From positions 1-32,579 of the IMG/VR virus record IMGVR_UViG_3300036801_000282: a stretch of DNA of 32,579 bases; one strand, given 5' to 3'. Below are positions 7,689-15,779 of this stretch, piece after piece; the first letter of the stretch is position 1, and each line of letters begins with the position of its first letter. The notes below the pieces were generated by a model, which worked only from the letters and a program-made list of their open reading frames with translations, ran no database searches and was not told the origin of the DNA. Source of the stretch: a virus. The position numbers and the translations under genes are program-made.

Positions 7689-8509
7689 TGAAGCGTTGGC
7701 AGGAAATTGAAGATAACAAATGGAAACTCACGATCACCCCGGACGATCCCGCCGACGATTCGCCGCCTAGCGTTTATCGCGGAACCAAGGAACAGATTGC
7801 CGAGATGCTGGCCGATTCCCAGGCCAACGCCAATCGCCGCATCTCCGAACTAAAACGCAATGGCCAGCCCGGCAACGGGAGCGCTGCAAATCTCAAGCCC
7901 TTGAGCCCAGCAGACCGGCTCCAGACCGTTGCCGAGCTGACCAACCCCGCTACCGTGGACACGGCCATCACCCGTGTTATGGAGAGCGTTGTAGGTCCGA
8001 TCGAGGACGAACGCGATCGACGGCAGCGGGACGATCAGGAAAGAAAAGCGGCCGCCAATATCGAAGCGGCATCGGCCTTCGCGGAAAGCACGCCGGAATG
8101 GTGGCCTTCCGAACACAACAAATTAACTCTTGTTCGCTTCATGCAAGCGCAGGGCATGGACCCCGCGAATCAGGCGAACTACTCTCAGGCATTCGAGCGA
8201 CTGACTGCGGCAGAATTGCTGCAACCGAAGCCGGATACTGACGACATTAACCAACCCCCGGCAGACGAGCCCGAGCGGAATGCTCCCGCGCCCGTGCCTG
8301 CTCCGAGGGCAACAAGGATCTCGACAGGCGTCACCCGGCACGACATATCGGGGACGCCTCCGAGGCCCACCACGAGGCTGAAATACACGCGGGAGCAGCT
8401 TGCAGAGATGAGCCGGGAAACTTACAAACATCTGTTGCTAACCGACGCTCAGGAATTGGCGCGGTGCGAGGATTACTACGCGAAGAATCCGGTACGACGA
8501 GCAGGTTAA
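7688..8509 (+). CDS. Putative capsid scaffolding protein
   Basis: A 273-aa product encoded immediately before the major capsid gene, the classic scaffold position. Scaffolds template prohead assembly and leave before DNA filling. The sequence fits. It is highly charged, and largely helical or disordered (EQIAEMLADSQANANRRISELKRN, VVGPIEDERDRRQRDDQERKAAANIEAASAFAE). A helical segment with STPEWWPSEHNKLTLVRFMQAQGMDPANQANYSQAFERL is followed by a Pro-rich linker. A basic helical C-terminus follows (LKYTREQLAEMSRETYKHLLLTDAQELARCEDYY), as scaffolds use to bind capsid protein. The 'anyaqAFe.l' segment also occurs in head proteins of related phages. The start overlaps the previous stop. The role is inferred from position and composition. 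Confidence 0.6.
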   Translation: MKRWQEIEDNKWKLTITPDDPADDSPPSVYRGTKEQIAEMLADSQANANRRISELKRNGQPGNGSAANLKPLSPADRLQTVAELTNPATVDTAITRVMESVVGPIEDERDRRQRDDQERKAAANIEAASAFAESTPEWWPSEHNKLTLVRFMQAQGMDPANQANYSQAFERLTAAELLQPKPDTDDINQPPADEPERNAPAPVPAPRATRISTGVTRHDISGTPPRPTTRLKYTREQLAEMSRETYKHLLLTDAQELARCEDYYAKNPVRRAG

Positions 8510-8514
8510 ACACC

Positions 8515-8543
8515 CGCGCGCAGCCCGTAACCGGGAGCGTGCG
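8515..8543 (+). promoter_or_regulatory. Hairpin covering the major capsid ribosome binding site
   Basis: The 36-nt gap before the capsid gene is almost entirely a stem-loop. CGCGCGC (8515-8521) pairs with GCGTGCG (8537-8543, one G-U pair). A small bulge or mismatch follows, and CCCG (8524-8527) pairs with CGGG (8532-8535) around a TAAC loop. The Shine-Dalgarno GGGAG (8533-8537) lies in the right arm and the ATG follows three bases later. This could damp or time capsid translation, or serve as an RNA processing site. The pairing is seen; the role is inferred. Confidence 0.5.
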
Positions 8544-8545
8544 CG

Positions 8546-9721
8546 ATGCGGATCACTATCAACCGCGACCATGCGTTTTATGAGCGGAGAAATTGGGTTG
8601 TCGATCGTATTCTGAGGCCCATTCTCTACGTGCTGGCCCTGATGGGCTCAGCGATTGCATTTCAGATTAAGCAGGAAGGCGAAGCGCTGGCGGCGGAGGC
8701 GCGCTTTGGCGCGGGCTACTCGCCAGCATCGAACCTGACCAACAATCTGACGCAGACGCAAGTCAATTACTACGATAAAAATTTTGTCGAAAATCTGAAA
8801 GCGGAGACGCCGCATTTGCGCTGCACCGAGCGCCGCCCGCTGCCCGAGAACTCAGGCAACACACTGAACCTTTTCGAATACGTTTCGTTTGGTCCTGATC
8901 TAAGCCAGGCTCCAGAGGGAACGGTAGACACGGGCGAGACGATCAACATTTTGACCGACAAAATTGTGATCGGTAACTATGCCGATTACTTGAACTACAG
9001 CCGCTTTTCTATGCAGCTGGCCATCGACCCCGCTTTGGAAAATGGCGGCAAGGAGCTGGCCTATCAGGCCGCGCTCACCATCGCCTACCTCGTCAAGAAC
9101 ACCACCGATGGCTTGACCAACGTCGATTCCAGCGTGCTGGTGCAGAACGCATTTAATGTTCCCTTCAACAAAAACAACATCACCAGCGCCGTGGCCAGCC
9201 TTCGCCAGCGCAACGTGAAGCCCATGGAAGACGGTTTTTTCTGTGGTCTGATTTGCCCCTTTGCCTGGGGCGATGCTCTCAACGACGCGGCCAACAATTC
9301 ATTCACGGATGTGCTGAAACGCAGCGTGGAAGGCACCCAAATCCTCAAGGAGCTGCCCAGCGGCAAAGGCGACTATGTGCAGGTAATGGAGTGGGCCGGG
9401 GTCCGGTTCTACGAAACCAGCATTGTCACGCAGACGCCGAACTATAAGGGCAACACCGGATTATTCGCTTTTCGCACCTACATCTACGGCAAGGACGGAA
9501 TCATAACCGTCTCGATGGGCGCGAAGGAGAACACACAAATCGGAGATGGCGACTGGAGAAATCTAAAAGTTATAACCAAGCGCTATGACGATGCATCAGT
9601 GTCCGATCCGGCCATGATGATTGGCGGCTCGACGGCCTACAACTTCAACTTTGCAACTGGCGTCGTCCCCGATACCACCGGGCGCGTGCGCATGATCGAC
9701 GCGCCGACGCTTATCTCTTAG
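8546..9721 (+). CDS. Major capsid protein, N4-gp56-like, with hydrophobic N-terminus
   Basis: A 391-aa product forming the icosahedral shell. From about residue 65 it matches the N4-gp56 family (HK97 fold) pattern: QTQVNYYDKNFVENLKAETPHLRCT, then GNTLNLFEYVSF, APEGTVDTGETINI and an ITDKIVIGNYADYLNYSRF-type strand. Later come VASLRQRNVKPMEDGFFCGLICPFAW and a beta-rich C-terminus. GGGAG at 8533-8537 supports the start. Unusually, the first 60 residues contain a basic region followed by a 20-residue hydrophobic stretch (RPILYVLALMGSAIAF) and LAAEA, resembling a signal anchor. No alternative start with a ribosome binding site would remove it. Hairpins flank the gene on both sides. Confidence 0.85.
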   Translation: MRITINRDHAFYERRNWVVDRILRPILYVLALMGSAIAFQIKQEGEALAAEARFGAGYSPASNLTNNLTQTQVNYYDKNFVENLKAETPHLRCTERRPLPENSGNTLNLFEYVSFGPDLSQAPEGTVDTGETINILTDKIVIGNYADYLNYSRFSMQLAIDPALENGGKELAYQAALTIAYLVKNTTDGLTNVDSSVLVQNAFNVPFNKNNITSAVASLRQRNVKPMEDGFFCGLICPFAWGDALNDAANNSFTDVLKRSVEGTQILKELPSGKGDYVQVMEWAGVRFYETSIVTQTPNYKGNTGLFAFRTYIYGKDGIITVSMGAKENTQIGDGDWRNLKVITKRYDDASVSDPAMMIGGSTAYNFNFATGVVPDTTGRVRMIDAPTLIS

Positions 9722-9752
9722 GGCGGGGGCCAAGAGATAACACAGGCACGGA

Positions 9753-9774
9753 GGCCGGGTTTAATCGCCCGGCC
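9753..9774 (+). terminator. Stem-loop downstream of the major capsid gene
   Basis: GGCCGGG (9753-9759) and CCCGGCC (9768-9774) are perfectly complementary around an 8-nt loop, 31 bases after the capsid stop. There is no T-run after it, so it is not a standard intrinsic terminator. It may be a leaky terminator, an RNA-stabilising 3' hairpin or a processing site that keeps capsid mRNA abundant. Confidence 0.5.
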
Positions 9775-9805
9775 CCGCGCCTGGGATCACAGGAGGAACG
9801 AAACG

Positions 9806-10264
9806 ATGGCCGAGGCGAAACGCACCACGGTGAACGAAGCCGAAGAAATCGAGCTTGAATTCAAGCGGCTCCAGATTGAGCAGATGAGGGAAAGCCTCAA
9901 CGAAACCAAGGAGCGCAAAGCGCGGCGCGCATCAGAGCGCGAGCGCAACGTTGTCGAATGGAAGAAGGGCGAAGAAATCAAGGCCCACCGGCAGCGCATC
10001 TGCAAACACCGCAAGGGCGGCAAGGACAACAAATTTGCGGCAGGCAACGATAACAATCACTCCATTATCCAGAACACCTACCCGGACGGAACGATTGTGA
10101 TTATGTGCACGCGCTGCTTCCATGAGGTTCCCAAGCCCAGCCAGAAACTAAAAAAGGAAAACCCCAAGCTCTACGCGGAGATGTGGGAAGAGTGGCGCAT
10201 CTGGTCGCAGATGCCCACCGATAACACGCCATCGGGGAGCAAAATCTTCGAGATTGTGGCATGA
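9806..10264 (+). CDS. Coiled-coil protein with possible zinc site
   Basis: A 152-aa product. AGGAGG at 9791-9796, nine bases before the ATG, is the strongest ribosome binding site in the window. Residues 10-60 are a charged coiled coil (EEIELEFKRLQIEQMRESLNETKERKARRASERERNVVEWKK). After it comes C-K-H-R near residue 67 and C-T-R-C-F-H near 101-106, a possible zinc-binding knuckle pair. The C-terminus (KENPKLYAEMWEEWRIW) is amphipathic. The stop overlaps the next possible ATG by 4 nt. The abundance implied by the RBS and the position after the capsid gene suggest a virion or head-completion role. No family recognised. Confidence 0.6.
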   Translation: MAEAKRTTVNEAEEIELEFKRLQIEQMRESLNETKERKARRASERERNVVEWKKGEEIKAHRQRICKHRKGGKDNKFAAGNDNNHSIIQNTYPDGTIVIMCTRCFHEVPKPSQKLKKENPKLYAEMWEEWRIWSQMPTDNTPSGSKIFEIVA

Positions 10265-10332
10265 CCCTGAAACCCAAACCCAAGAAACGCCGACCGGCCC
10301 GCAAAGCCACGCCGCCAAGGAGAACCCCACCC

Positions 10333-10572
10333 ATGACCAACACCCGCGAAGAGGAACAGCGCCGCCACACAGCCCAGCAGCAGCCGACGGGTATGCAGAA
10401 GCAGCAGCAGGCCACAGAAACCGTGCAAGAGGCTGAGGAACCCAAGCGCGAGCCCGTTGCGCCGGTCGGCATGAAGCCTAACCAGCTCGTGCACCTTCCG
10501 CCCATCAAACAGGCCACTTCGAAGGAAGAAGAAGCGGCGGCAGAAGCAGAAGCACAGAAGCAAGACGAATAG
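10333..10572 (+). CDS. Small disordered Gln/Glu-rich protein
   Basis: The reading frame opens at 10261, where an ATGA overlap with the previous gene gives a 103-aa product. A much better ribosome binding site (AAGGAG at 10318-10323) precedes the ATG at 10333, giving 79 aa. I annotate the latter, but both may be made. The 24-residue extension is Lys/Arg/Pro-rich (TLKPKPKKRRPARKATPP). The rest is low-complexity (EEEQRRHTAQQQ, MQKQQQATETVQEAEEP, SKEEEAAAEAEAQKQDE) and presumably disordered, with a small conserved-looking core (VGMKPNQLVHLPPIKQA). Function unknown. It sits between head and connector genes. Confidence 0.5.
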   Translation: MTNTREEEQRRHTAQQQPTGMQKQQQATETVQEAEEPKREPVAPVGMKPNQLVHLPPIKQATSKEEEAAAEAEAQKQDE

Positions 10573-10586
10573 CGCGAGGCTGACCC

Positions 10587-11585
10587 ATGGGCTCTAGTAC
10601 CACGTCAATTCAGAGTGTGGTGGATTACACCAGTTCGCTTGGCGAGCTGACGCCGGTATTGCCCACGGGCGGCTACAGCGTGAACACCGCGCTGACCATG
10701 GCCACCGATGTGATGGCGGATTTAATCTCTCAGCGGTTTAACTGGAAATGGAACCGCGAAAAGATTCCGCCGTTCTACACCAACAGCTGGCAACAGGATT
10801 ACGCGGGCATAGGTTCTAAATATCCCGCGCCTATAGGCTGGCTGGAGACTGCATATTGGGTGGACATTAACAACACCGCTTTGCCGAAGCCGACTTATGG
10901 CATCGAAGTAGTGCGCGATTTGCCCGTGACTTCGATAAGCGGAAACCCCACGGTAAAAATTTGCTGGTACCCGAACGACCAGCTCATGCAGGGCACCTGG
11001 CCGGGTCCGAATCAGGCTTACACCCAGCCGCTTGGCGCGACCAACACGCCGACCAATCCGCCCATCAACATCCTTGACGCCAACGGCAACATTTTAGTTT
11101 TGACCACCTATGGAACAACCGGCGCGACCGCGCCCCAGCTGCCCGCAGAAACCGCCGAAGGCCAGACGGTGAACGATGGCAGTTGTATCTGGACAGTGGC
11201 CAGCCCCAATTCGCAGGGCTTTCGTCTCGTGCCCCTGCCTCCGCAGCAGGGCGTCGTCTACCAAATCAACGTGGTTGCGCAGAGGCAAGCGCCGCCGCCA
11301 TTCACGTCCATGAGCGCTCGCATTAACCCGGTACCGGACGACTATGCGAACTGGTTTCGCAACGGCTATTCGGTCTACTGCTACAAGCTCAGCCCCAACC
11401 CGCAGATGCGCGCGCTATTCCCGCAGATGCATGGCCACTGGCTCGCATCCATGGAAGCGGCCACCAAGCAGGGCGACCGCGAGCCGGATAATTGCGGCTT
11501 CATTCCCGATCGCGCCGTGATGGCTTCGCAGGGCGGGGCCGAAGTCGGACCCGCAGACCCCTATAACTACTGGTCAGGAAGGTAA
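10587..11585 (+). CDS. Head-tail adaptor-like protein carrying an inserted beta module
   Basis: A 332-aa product with GAGG eight bases upstream. Residues 31-75 (SVNTALTMATDVMADLISQRFNWKWNREK...NSWQQDYAG) and 245-300 (INPVPDDYANWFRNGYSVYCYKLSPNPQM) align by eye with the N- and C-terminal parts of the protein encoded at 11728-12429, so the two are paralogues. Between them, residues about 150-206 hold an extra module (ILDANGNILVLTTYGTTGATAP...GQTVNDGSCIWT). This has the same layout as modules in the 1116-aa tail protein. Position between capsid and nozzle genes, and the short helical core, suggest a ring protein joining portal and tail. I infer that role from context and do not recognise a named family. 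Confidence 0.6.
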   Translation: MGSSTTSIQSVVDYTSSLGELTPVLPTGGYSVNTALTMATDVMADLISQRFNWKWNREKIPPFYTNSWQQDYAGIGSKYPAPIGWLETAYWVDINNTALPKPTYGIEVVRDLPVTSISGNPTVKICWYPNDQLMQGTWPGPNQAYTQPLGATNTPTNPPINILDANGNILVLTTYGTTGATAPQLPAETAEGQTVNDGSCIWTVASPNSQGFRLVPLPPQQGVVYQINVVAQRQAPPPFTSMSARINPVPDDYANWFRNGYSVYCYKLSPNPQMRALFPQMHGHWLASMEAATKQGDREPDNCGFIPDRAVMASQGGAEVGPADPYNYWSGR

Positions 11586-11589
11586 TCGA

Positions 11590-11727
11590 ATGCCGGTAAA
11601 ACTAGAACGCAAACTAAGACGCGCGGCGAAGAAGAAAGGCCTCGGCAAAAAGAGGACCAACGCGCTGGTGTACGGAACCATGCGCAAGCAGGGATGGAAG
11701 CCAAAGAAGAAGAAGGCCAAAAAGTAG
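11590..11727 (+). CDS. 45-aa highly basic protein
   Basis: A short ORF of 45 codons with AGGAAGG seven bases before its ATG, ending one base before the next gene's ATG. The product has about 20 Lys/Arg residues, a basic helix (LERKLRRAAKKKGLGKKR), the core TNALVYGTMRKQGWKP, and a Lys tail. The 'YGTmrk.GWkP' pattern recurs in small basic phage proteins, so it is likely real. It fills the gap between two adaptor paralogues exactly. It might bind nucleic acid or the acidic face of a virion protein. Role unknown. Confidence 0.7.
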   Translation: MPVKLERKLRRAAKKKGLGKKRTNALVYGTMRKQGWKPKKKKAKK

Positions 11728-12429
11728 ATGGCGGCCACAATCACAATTCAGGCGACGGTGAACTGGTCGAAGGCCTTTCTCGAACAGCAGCCCGTCGAAA
11801 TCAACGGCATGGAGCCCGCGCTCGGCTCCGCCAATCTTGTGTTGCAAACCATCCTTGGGCCGCCGTTCTCCTGGCCTTTCAATCGCAGCATCATCAGCTA
11901 TGTAACCGCCGCGCAGGATTATCAAGTCACCGGCCTTTCAGACTTCGGTTTTCTGGAAGGCGGATCGGTGCAGGCGGCGGGGCAGAAACCGTGGGAAATC
12001 GCGGTAAAAAATCTTCTCTTCGCCGATCAGAGCTTAGCGCGCCCGCAGTGGTGTTCGCCGTTTCTGGATGATGGCATGGGGAATTACACCTTCCGGCTCA
12101 CGCCCGCGCCGGGCGAAAACTATACGGTTATACTTCCCTACCAACGCAAGGCACCTTTGCTGCAATCGCTCGCCGCCACCTGGTCGCCCGTGCCGGATGA
12201 AAGAAATTACATCTGTCAGTGGGGCTTTCTTGCGCTCATGAGCCTGATTGGCAACGATGCGCGATTCAACGAATACAACGCCAAATTCATAACCGCTTTA
12301 CTCGGCGCGCAGGGCGGACTTAACGACCTGGAGCGCAACATCTTTCTCGCCAACTGGACGCGCGTCATGTCGCAATTGCAATCCACACAGCTGGCCACGG
12401 CAGAGCGCTACAGGGCGAGGGAGACATAA
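11728..12429 (+). CDS. Head-tail adaptor-like protein (paralogue without insertion)
   Basis: A 233-aa product. Residues 24-70 (INGMEPALGSANLVLQTILGPPFSWPFNRSIISYV...AQDYQVTGLS) and 150-205 (TWSPVPDERNYICQWGFLALMSLIGNDARFNEYNAKFITALLGAQGG) mirror the protein encoded at 10587-11585. It lacks that protein's 55-60 residue beta insertion. The fold would be an N-terminal helical part, a beta middle and a C-terminal helical bundle, fitting a ring-forming connector. It starts at the base after the stop of the 45-aa ORF and overlaps the nozzle gene by one base (TAATG at 12427-12431). Role inferred from position and duplication. Confidence 0.6.
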   Translation: MAATITIQATVNWSKAFLEQQPVEINGMEPALGSANLVLQTILGPPFSWPFNRSIISYVTAAQDYQVTGLSDFGFLEGGSVQAAGQKPWEIAVKNLLFADQSLARPQWCSPFLDDGMGNYTFRLTPAPGENYTVILPYQRKAPLLQSLAATWSPVPDERNYICQWGFLALMSLIGNDARFNEYNAKFITALLGAQGGLNDLERNIFLANWTRVMSQLQSTQLATAERYRARET

Positions 12430-15400
12430 TGCCGGATGCTTTCGCCCTAGCTGGTGCAGCCGTCTCCCCCAGCGCCGCCGCGCCTCTGCATACCAACGAA
12501 TTTTTTACCGGACTCTGGACACAGGGCAACCCGCTGGGGCCGGGCGCGGTGTCGCACACCATGAAAGCCTATGCGCGCTATGACCGGCTGGTAGGCGGGC
12601 TCAACATCGAAATCAGCACCAGGCTGACGCCCGTGCGCAGGCCGGGATCGAGCGTTTATAACGCCGGGCCATTTCCCCCCATCAACAGATTTTTCGAGTT
12701 CCGCGGATTTTCAGCCAACGCCGAAACCATTCGCATTCTGGCCAGTTGCGACCCGGCCACCGGATCACAACAGGGCACGGTGCGCGATGTGACCGGACCC
12801 ACAACGAATTTGATTTTGTGGACGAAGGACAAAAACGCGGGGCCGACAAGTTTTGTATCGGTCGGCAATCTTCTTTATCTCGGGGACGGCATCGACACCA
12901 AGATCCTCGTGCAGTCAAACAAGAGCTGGGGCGTGGGCACGGGCGCATCGCTGGCCATCGGCACCATAACGGCAGTGCAGCTCTACCGCGTGCGCGTGGC
13001 CCCGCCGCCCAGCGCCATTCAGACCATTGCCGTTTTCACGCTCACCGCGCCGCCAGCGATAACGCTGATAGATGGCCAGAAAGTAAGCATGGCGGGGCTT
13101 ACGCTTCTCCCGCTCCTGAATGGAAAAACATCTTCATGGCTCTCCAGCTACTCAACCTTTGTGCCCGTCGCCTCCAATCAAATCGCGTTGAATGTTTCCG
13201 GCTTGGGCTATGTTTCCCCGATGCCCAACACCGCAGAAACGGGAACCCTCACCGCGCCGGGCGGGGCATTCAGCGCGGGCGATTTCATCGTGGACAGCAA
13301 CGGCAATGTCGAGGAAGCCGTAGGCGCGCAGATAGCCAACATCACCAATATCCAGATCGACGCTTACACCGTGGGCGGATCACCGGGCCGGTTGGTCACG
13401 CTGTTTTTCTCGCCCGCGACCCCGTTGAATCTTTCTTCCGGCGTGCATCTGCATCTTCTCGGACTCACCACAGTGCCCGGCCTCAATATCTCATTCAATC
13501 CAGTGACCACCGTCGAGAGCAGTGTTCAAGTGCAGTTCGCGCTGGCGGGCACTGCCCTGCCCGTGACGGCGTACTCGACAGAAACCGGCACCGCCGACAC
13601 CGGCAGCGGCGTGAGCGCAGCCATGCAGCCGACCTGGCAGACCACGCCGGGAGCGGTCACGATCGACAACGGCCAGCAGTGGGTCAACAAGGGCAGCGCC
13701 ATCGAGGATTGGGGCTTTGGCGCGCCAGCGAGCGCGCCCACGGTCACGCAGAGCGCTGCGCCATCGCTTTACCAGCACTGGACAGCGGCGACCTGGTACG
13801 CGCCTTTATTTATAGTTTTAGATTCCAACGGCAACCTCCAGCAGCTCACCACCGGAGGCACAACCGGCGCGGTTGTTCCAGTCTGGAATGTGACCGTGGG
13901 CGGCACCACGGCGGACAACACCGCCGTGTGGACGAATCTAGGCCCGAGCGCATGGATCACCGCGCACGCTTATGCGATCGGCGCGGCCATCCTTGCCACT
14001 TACAAATACTGGATTACTGTGCCGGTCACCACCTACACCTGGAACGGCTACACGCTCGTGCCCACGGTGACGCTCCAACAGGTGCAGATCACCGTCACCA
14101 GCTTGTTTCAATGCATCGCGGCAGGCACCAGCGGCGCGAATCAGCCAGCTTGGATTAACGGGCTTAACACCGTCACCCAGGACAACGGTGTGGGATGGAA
14201 AAATCTAGGCACCGCCGCCAGCTGGGCGACGATCGGAGCCACGCAGCTGGTTTCGACGGCGACGACGATCCTTGACGCCAACGGTTTTTTAGAAAAGCCC
14301 CAGCTGCTTGCCAAGACCGGGCCGGGACCGGCTGAGCCCACATGGAAGGCCAAGGGCGCAATCACCCAAGACAACACCATGCAATGGCTCAACAGCGGCC
14401 CCTACACGCCAGCCGGTACCGGCGCGCTGCTTTATGCCTTTTCCGGCAAGTCGAGCGTGACCGGCCATGTCGGCAACGCCAGCCCGGTCAGCCAGCCAAC
14501 CGTTTTGAGCGTCGGCAATCTGCCCATCGTGCAGGGCGTCGGCGTGCCCAATCCGCCCGAGGACCGGCTTATAGTTTGGCGCACCCTGCCGGGCGGCAGC
14601 ACGCTTTTCTATCTCGATGAGATTCCCAATCCCGGCGCGGGCCAGCCGTGGGTTTACACCGACACCAACACCGATGTAAACGAGCTGATTCAAGCGCCGA
14701 TCGCGGGCGAGAACAGTCCGCCGCCCATAGGCTTCATACCCCAGGCATATTACCTGGGCCGCATTTGGGGATATGTGGGGAATATATTGCGCTGGAGTGG
14801 CGGGCCGGATTCGCTAACCGGATCTGGCGACCAAAGTTTTCCATCTAAAAATAACTTTAATTTTCCGTCTCTCGGCGTGACATGCTGGCCAACCAGCATC
14901 GGGCTTATCTGTTACACCAACTCCGACATTTGGGCGGTGCTGGGCCAGGGCACCGACCAATCGCCGTTCTACGTGGTGAATTTCCAGCAGGGCGTGGGCC
15001 TTGCCAATCAGGATGCGCTGGCTATCAACGGATCGACGGCCTATGGAATGCTCACGTCCGCGCAGGTTGTGAGCATGGACCCCGGCGCGGGCGAGCTGGA
15101 GGTTGGCTTTCCGATCGGGGACAGGTTCAGCGCGCTTTACACGCCGTCGCGCACCTATTGCGCATGGCATCAGGCATCGAGCGGCGACATGGCGCTGTAT
15201 GTGGCCGATGGTTCGACGGGATGGTTTCGCATGGCCGCAGTGGCGGCCCCCGAGAGCGGCAATGTGTGGAGCCCGTTCGGCGCGATCGTGGGCGGCGTCA
15301 AGGCCATCGCATCGGTTGAAATTGTGCCGGGGCTCAAGGTGCTTTTGCTTGGACCTTCGCAGCAGGGCCAGCCGATCCTGATGCGCGACAGCTCCACCAA

Positions 15401-15779
15401 CGCCGACAATGCGCAGCCCTATGCCGCGTTCGCAGATATTGGCTCGCTGGTGCTGGCCCAGCCCGGTACCACCGTGGGCCTGCAATTCATCGTGACCGAA
15501 GAGAAAAAAATACCGGACGCGAGCCCGGTAGGCGTGGGCGTGCTGCTCGATGAAATCGCGGGCTCATTCTTGAACCTTCGCAACACCTCGCCCGATCCTC
15601 CCAACCTGAAACCTTCGCTGACCGTCAACGTGCAGCGCTTCTGGCTGGCCCAGGACGCTAACACCGTGCAGCGCTGCCGCCACATGCAGCAGCGGATAAG
15701 CTGGGCCGCCGAGAACTTCCCCAACGAGCTGTACACCAACACCATTTTCGGGCGCGTGCCCGAGAGAGCGAGGAAGTAA
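12429..15779 (+). CDS. Large tail nozzle/stabilisation-like protein with repeated beta modules
   Basis: A 1116-aa product, the largest in the window. Residues 20-160 (FFTGLWTQGNPL, YDRLVGGLNIEIS, LTPVRRPGSSVYN, PINRFFEFRGF) and about 690-1116 (GNLPIVQ, RLIVWRT, YYLGRIWGYVGNILRWSGG, SDIWAVLGQGTDQSPF, STGWFRMA) have the repeated-blade look of beta-propeller tail proteins such as podoviral nozzle or P22 gp10-type plugs. Inserted at about 270-660 are several 50-90 residue repeats with the signature 'P.W....G..T.DN...W.NlG' (around 400, 480, 575 and 640). These resemble carbohydrate-binding or Ig-like modules common in phage tails. It probably closes the tail tip and may touch surface glycans. The tail role is reasonably sure; the exact homology is not. 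Confidence 0.7.
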   Translation: MPDAFALAGAAVSPSAAAPLHTNEFFTGLWTQGNPLGPGAVSHTMKAYARYDRLVGGLNIEISTRLTPVRRPGSSVYNAGPFPPINRFFEFRGFSANAETIRILASCDPATGSQQGTVRDVTGPTTNLILWTKDKNAGPTSFVSVGNLLYLGDGIDTKILVQSNKSWGVGTGASLAIGTITAVQLYRVRVAPPPSAIQTIAVFTLTAPPAITLIDGQKVSMAGLTLLPLLNGKTSSWLSSYSTFVPVASNQIALNVSGLGYVSPMPNTAETGTLTAPGGAFSAGDFIVDSNGNVEEAVGAQIANITNIQIDAYTVGGSPGRLVTLFFSPATPLNLSSGVHLHLLGLTTVPGLNISFNPVTTVESSVQVQFALAGTALPVTAYSTETGTADTGSGVSAAMQPTWQTTPGAVTIDNGQQWVNKGSAIEDWGFGAPASAPTVTQSAAPSLYQHWTAATWYAPLFIVLDSNGNLQQLTTGGTTGAVVPVWNVTVGGTTADNTAVWTNLGPSAWITAHAYAIGAAILATYKYWITVPVTTYTWNGYTLVPTVTLQQVQITVTSLFQCIAAGTSGANQPAWINGLNTVTQDNGVGWKNLGTAASWATIGATQLVSTATTILDANGFLEKPQLLAKTGPGPAEPTWKAKGAITQDNTMQWLNSGPYTPAGTGALLYAFSGKSSVTGHVGNASPVSQPTVLSVGNLPIVQGVGVPNPPEDRLIVWRTLPGGSTLFYLDEIPNPGAGQPWVYTDTNTDVNELIQAPIAGENSPPPIGFIPQAYYLGRIWGYVGNILRWSGGPDSLTGSGDQSFPSKNNFNFPSLGVTCWPTSIGLICYTNSDIWAVLGQGTDQSPFYVVNFQQGVGLANQDALAINGSTAYGMLTSAQVVSMDPGAGELEVGFPIGDRFSALYTPSRTYCAWHQASSGDMALYVADGSTGWFRMAAVAAPESGNVWSPFGAIVGGVKAIASVEIVPGLKVLLLGPSQQGQPILMRDSSTNADNAQPYAAFADIGSLVLAQPGTTVGLQFIVTEEKKIPDASPVGVGVLLDEIAGSFLNLRNTSPDPPNLKPSLTVNVQRFWLAQDANTVQRCRHMQQRISWAAENFPNELYTNTIFGRVPERARK

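Noticed and set aside
12746-14158. 470-codon second-frame ORF inside the nozzle gene
   Set aside because: Its product is Arg/His/Gly-rich without structure and contradicts the strongly patterned repeats in the main frame.
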